A DNA stretch of 64,000 bases, taken from NCBI GenBank assembly GCA_905221605.1, contig CAJNDS010002208.1, forward strand, positions 345,688 to 409,687. Reading direction: 5' to 3'. A program made the translations under genes and the position numbers. The notes under the pieces were generated by a model. That model ran no database searches and was not told where the DNA came from. It worked only from the letters and a program-made list of their open reading frames with translations. The DNA comes from Symbiodinium natans (Eukaryota; Sar; Dinophyceae; Suessiales; Symbiodiniaceae). Position 1 is the stretch's first letter; each line of letters starts with the position of its first letter. Below, piece after piece: positions 61,661-64,000 of the stretch.

Positions 61661-64000
61661 GAGGAGGGGGGGGGCAAGAAGAACGCTTCAAGCAAGATTT
61701 AAAAAGGAGCCTGTGGCCCTTTCAAAAGGACAGCCAATCCTCGGGCAAAATGGCCTGTGGAGCCGGAACGGCAGTGAGAACACACGCAATTCATGACAAC
61801 CCTGAGCCTTCAGCGTAAGCCTGACAGTTTCCAAGTTGCCCTCTACCTTTCAGCTGTCTCCTCGCCCATCTCCAAGCGTTGGGAATGTTGAATCACAAGG
61901 GTCCGTGGGGAGGGCAACTTATGAAGAAGGGTGTAGCCGCCATCAGCATCACTGAATCGCCTTTCAGCTCTATGACCGGTTTTAAAGGGCCCCACAGCCT
62001 GCCAAGCATTTCAGGAACTTTGACTGGGCTACCGTCTTCAATGGTGCTTCGCACTTTCAGGAGGAATACATGACCCCCGCCTCACTTCCCTACTTTCTGC
62101 CGACAACACAAATGCCTAGCTCTTGCTGCAACACTTGTTGTCCGCAGCTGAAAACTTGCAATGACCCATGCCCTCAAGTATGCTAGCACGTGTCACCGAT
62201 TGCCGTCCACGCGGCAGTACATGCCCAACTGCGCATCAAAGGCGTGCAAGTCGCGTGGCAGTGGCTGTCCAGACGTTCTGGGCAGAGGCAGCACAAGGAG
62301 ACATGTGAAACCAGTGAACGCAGCAAAGATGGCTGTGAGTTGTTTCTGGCTTGCACTCAGTTGATACTGAGACCTGCGTTTTCAGGCGTGCAAACACCAA
62401 ACAAGCTCCGCCTGCAAACAACTACCTGGAAACACAATCGTGGGCAGTGAATCTTAGCAGGGAAGCTCAACAAATGGGCATGCGAAAGAGTTGGGTACGC
62501 GTGCCAACATTATCTGAACTGTCCAGAATGAAACGCTCGAAAGCCATCCAAGTAGCAGCAGCTTGAGAAGGTATGCAAGGTCGTAAGAACCTGCGCAGCG
62601 CATTGTTTTGAACCTTCATGTACTTTGCTACCGCGTGTGCATGCGGAGCAGAAGGTAGCGGATAACAACAAGATGGTCGGCAATGCGGCTCTTTGCTAGC
62701 GATCATGCTTTCGACTATGCAGCATGACGACCTGGATGATGTTTGTTTGTACTAATGGGGAAAAGCCAACCAACGAAGTCTACGTAACATCAGAAATCAA
62801 CACACACGTGCCTACAGACGCGTGACCAGTATACACTGGAGCTGAAATGGCGCAGCTGTACCTAACCTTCAACCACAAACTGCGAAAGCCATTCCGAGAC
62901 TGTAAGAGACCATAAAGCCCCACAAGCAATTCTGAAGACTTCGAGAACAAAGGGAACGACCCCAACCCCAAACTTCTAAAGCGGCCTGCGAAGGTGACCC
63001 AGGAGGGTGCTCGTGGTCCCACCAAGGAGGAATTGGCAAACTTCCGGCCGAGGACGACTGAGGCAGATGTTTGGGATTTGAGAGTGTATCGCTAGGGTTA
63101 CAAGGATGTGCATGGGCTTCGCCGGCTGAACATTTATATGGTAACTTCTGCTAGGAACCTGCGCCGGTACCTCGATTCCCCCTTGCACTTGGAGCCCTCA
63201 ACCACCAATCCCAACTATGGATGACATGACCCAGGCCAGAATGACAACATTGCAAACTCGGCCGGGCAAATCCAATGTGCTGGTAAGACTCCGCAATTTT
63301 GGACCGGAGTCTTGCAAAACCATCGTTTCAAATGCTAAGTATGCTAAGCATTCTAAGCACCTTCGGACGCTCGCGTGCGTTACAGCGCATGCGGACTACA
63401 AACATCTAGAGGAAAGTAGAGGACATTGCAGCGGGCAAGCCTACCGGCCGCATCCTGTCACGATGCCCGCAACCCCAAGTGAGATGCAAAATCATCGAAG
63501 ACCTCAAGACCTGAAGTCCCCCAACCCCGGCTTGCTGCTGGAGGCCTCTCAATCCGAACATGAACCTCAAAGCCCCTACTACGCTGGAAACTGCAGCCGG
63601 AAAATTTAGATCTAGATAGCCCTACTTCAACCCTGAGAGTTTGGAAGCCTAGAACAGTCCCCGAATCCCAGCCAGACACCCCTAAAGCCTCTAAGGCCTG
63701 CTACATTCAACACCTCAAAGCTTCGCTCGCAAAGCGCCTGGATCGATCCCCTCCTTCTTATGGCGGGGGAAGTCAAGCCCAGCCTGGGCCAAAGGGAACC
63801 CAACAACTGGGCTGATGATTCAGCTGATGATTCGGCTCAAGGACTTTGAACTACTTTGCCAGGACTGTCGGTCTGAGGTCCAAGTGGTTTAGGGCCTTTA
63901 GGGTTAGGGGCTTCTGCTTCAGAAGGTTTTCTCGGTTTCGACTTTTCGACTCTCCACTCCCACTCGCACACAAGGCAGGCAAGGCTTCGACTAGACTACT
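61661..64000. other. Gene-poor end of the window
   Basis: No gene recognised. It contains short telomere-like words (TTTAGGGCCTTTAGGGTTAGGGG at about 63889-63911) and a dispersed repeat near 63950-63992 that matches 27125-27166. Confidence 0.5.
63950..63992. repeat. Dispersed repeat copy (second copy at 27125-27166)
   Basis: TTCGACTCTC...ACTCGCACAC(AA)GGCAGGCAAGGCTTCG occurs in both places with a small gap, and both follow a TTAGGG-like word by 40-60 bp on the same strand. Confidence 0.6.

Noticed and set aside
38000-64000. Third PP1 copy upstream of copy B
   Set aside because: I looked for GDYVDRG, RGNHE, CRAHQ and SAPNYC signatures on the minus strand and saw none outside 18-37.5 kb.

Overview
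The window reads as nuclear DNA of a dinoflagellate, most likely a Symbiodiniaceae-type alga. The evidence is: genes cut into very small exons; introns that mostly start with GC (sometimes GT or GA) and end in AG followed by a G in the exon; interstitial TTTAGGG telomere-type repeats; a near match to the 3' end of the dinoflagellate spliced leader; a secreted Cys-rich protein of a style I associate with dinoflagellates; and a great deal of microsatellite and homopolymer DNA. I see no bacterial operon features, rRNA genes, convincing tRNAs, CRISPR arrays or transposase genes.

Every gene I can support lies on the minus strand. From high to low coordinate (the direction of transcription) they are: a small secreted Cys-rich protein (61.2-61.7 kb, no intron); the 3' part of a multi-exon gene that may encode an ADP-ribosyltransferase-fold protein (57.6-59.2 kb); a UreG-type urease accessory GTPase in at least 13 exons (46.9-52.0 kb); exons of an unidentified gene (38.7-44.3 kb); two tandem genes for the protein phosphatase 1 catalytic subunit, copy B (30.8-37.4 kb, 18 exons placed) and copy A (18.1-26.8 kb, 20 exons placed); a Pumilio/PUF RNA-binding protein (9.9-11.3 kb, no intron); a TauD/TfdA-type 2-oxoglutarate dioxygenase (5.7-6.9 kb, no intron) followed 127 bp later by a degenerate J-domain protein (5.0-5.6 kb, no intron); and exons of another unidentified gene (2.5-3.9 kb).

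The two PP1 genes were rebuilt exon by exon from the conserved protein family. In both, the exon lengths add up to an open frame (897 and 870 nt including stop) and all metal-binding and catalytic residues are present. The most notable result is that the two neighbours encode nearly the same enzyme but share only about 7 of their 19 and 17 intron positions; others are displaced by 2-9 nt or occur in one copy only. The ureG gene shows the same splice pattern and carries a GAA repeat of about 38 units (sense strand) in its last intron.

The rest is intergenic or intronic DNA with simple repeats and degenerate telomere-like words. More tiny exons of unrecognised genes are probably present there. 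Exon edges were set by eye using the G(C/T/A)...AG|G rule and protein alignment from memory, so individual edges may be off by a few bases. The initiating exons of both PP1 genes, one ureG internal exon and the 5' ends of several genes were not found.
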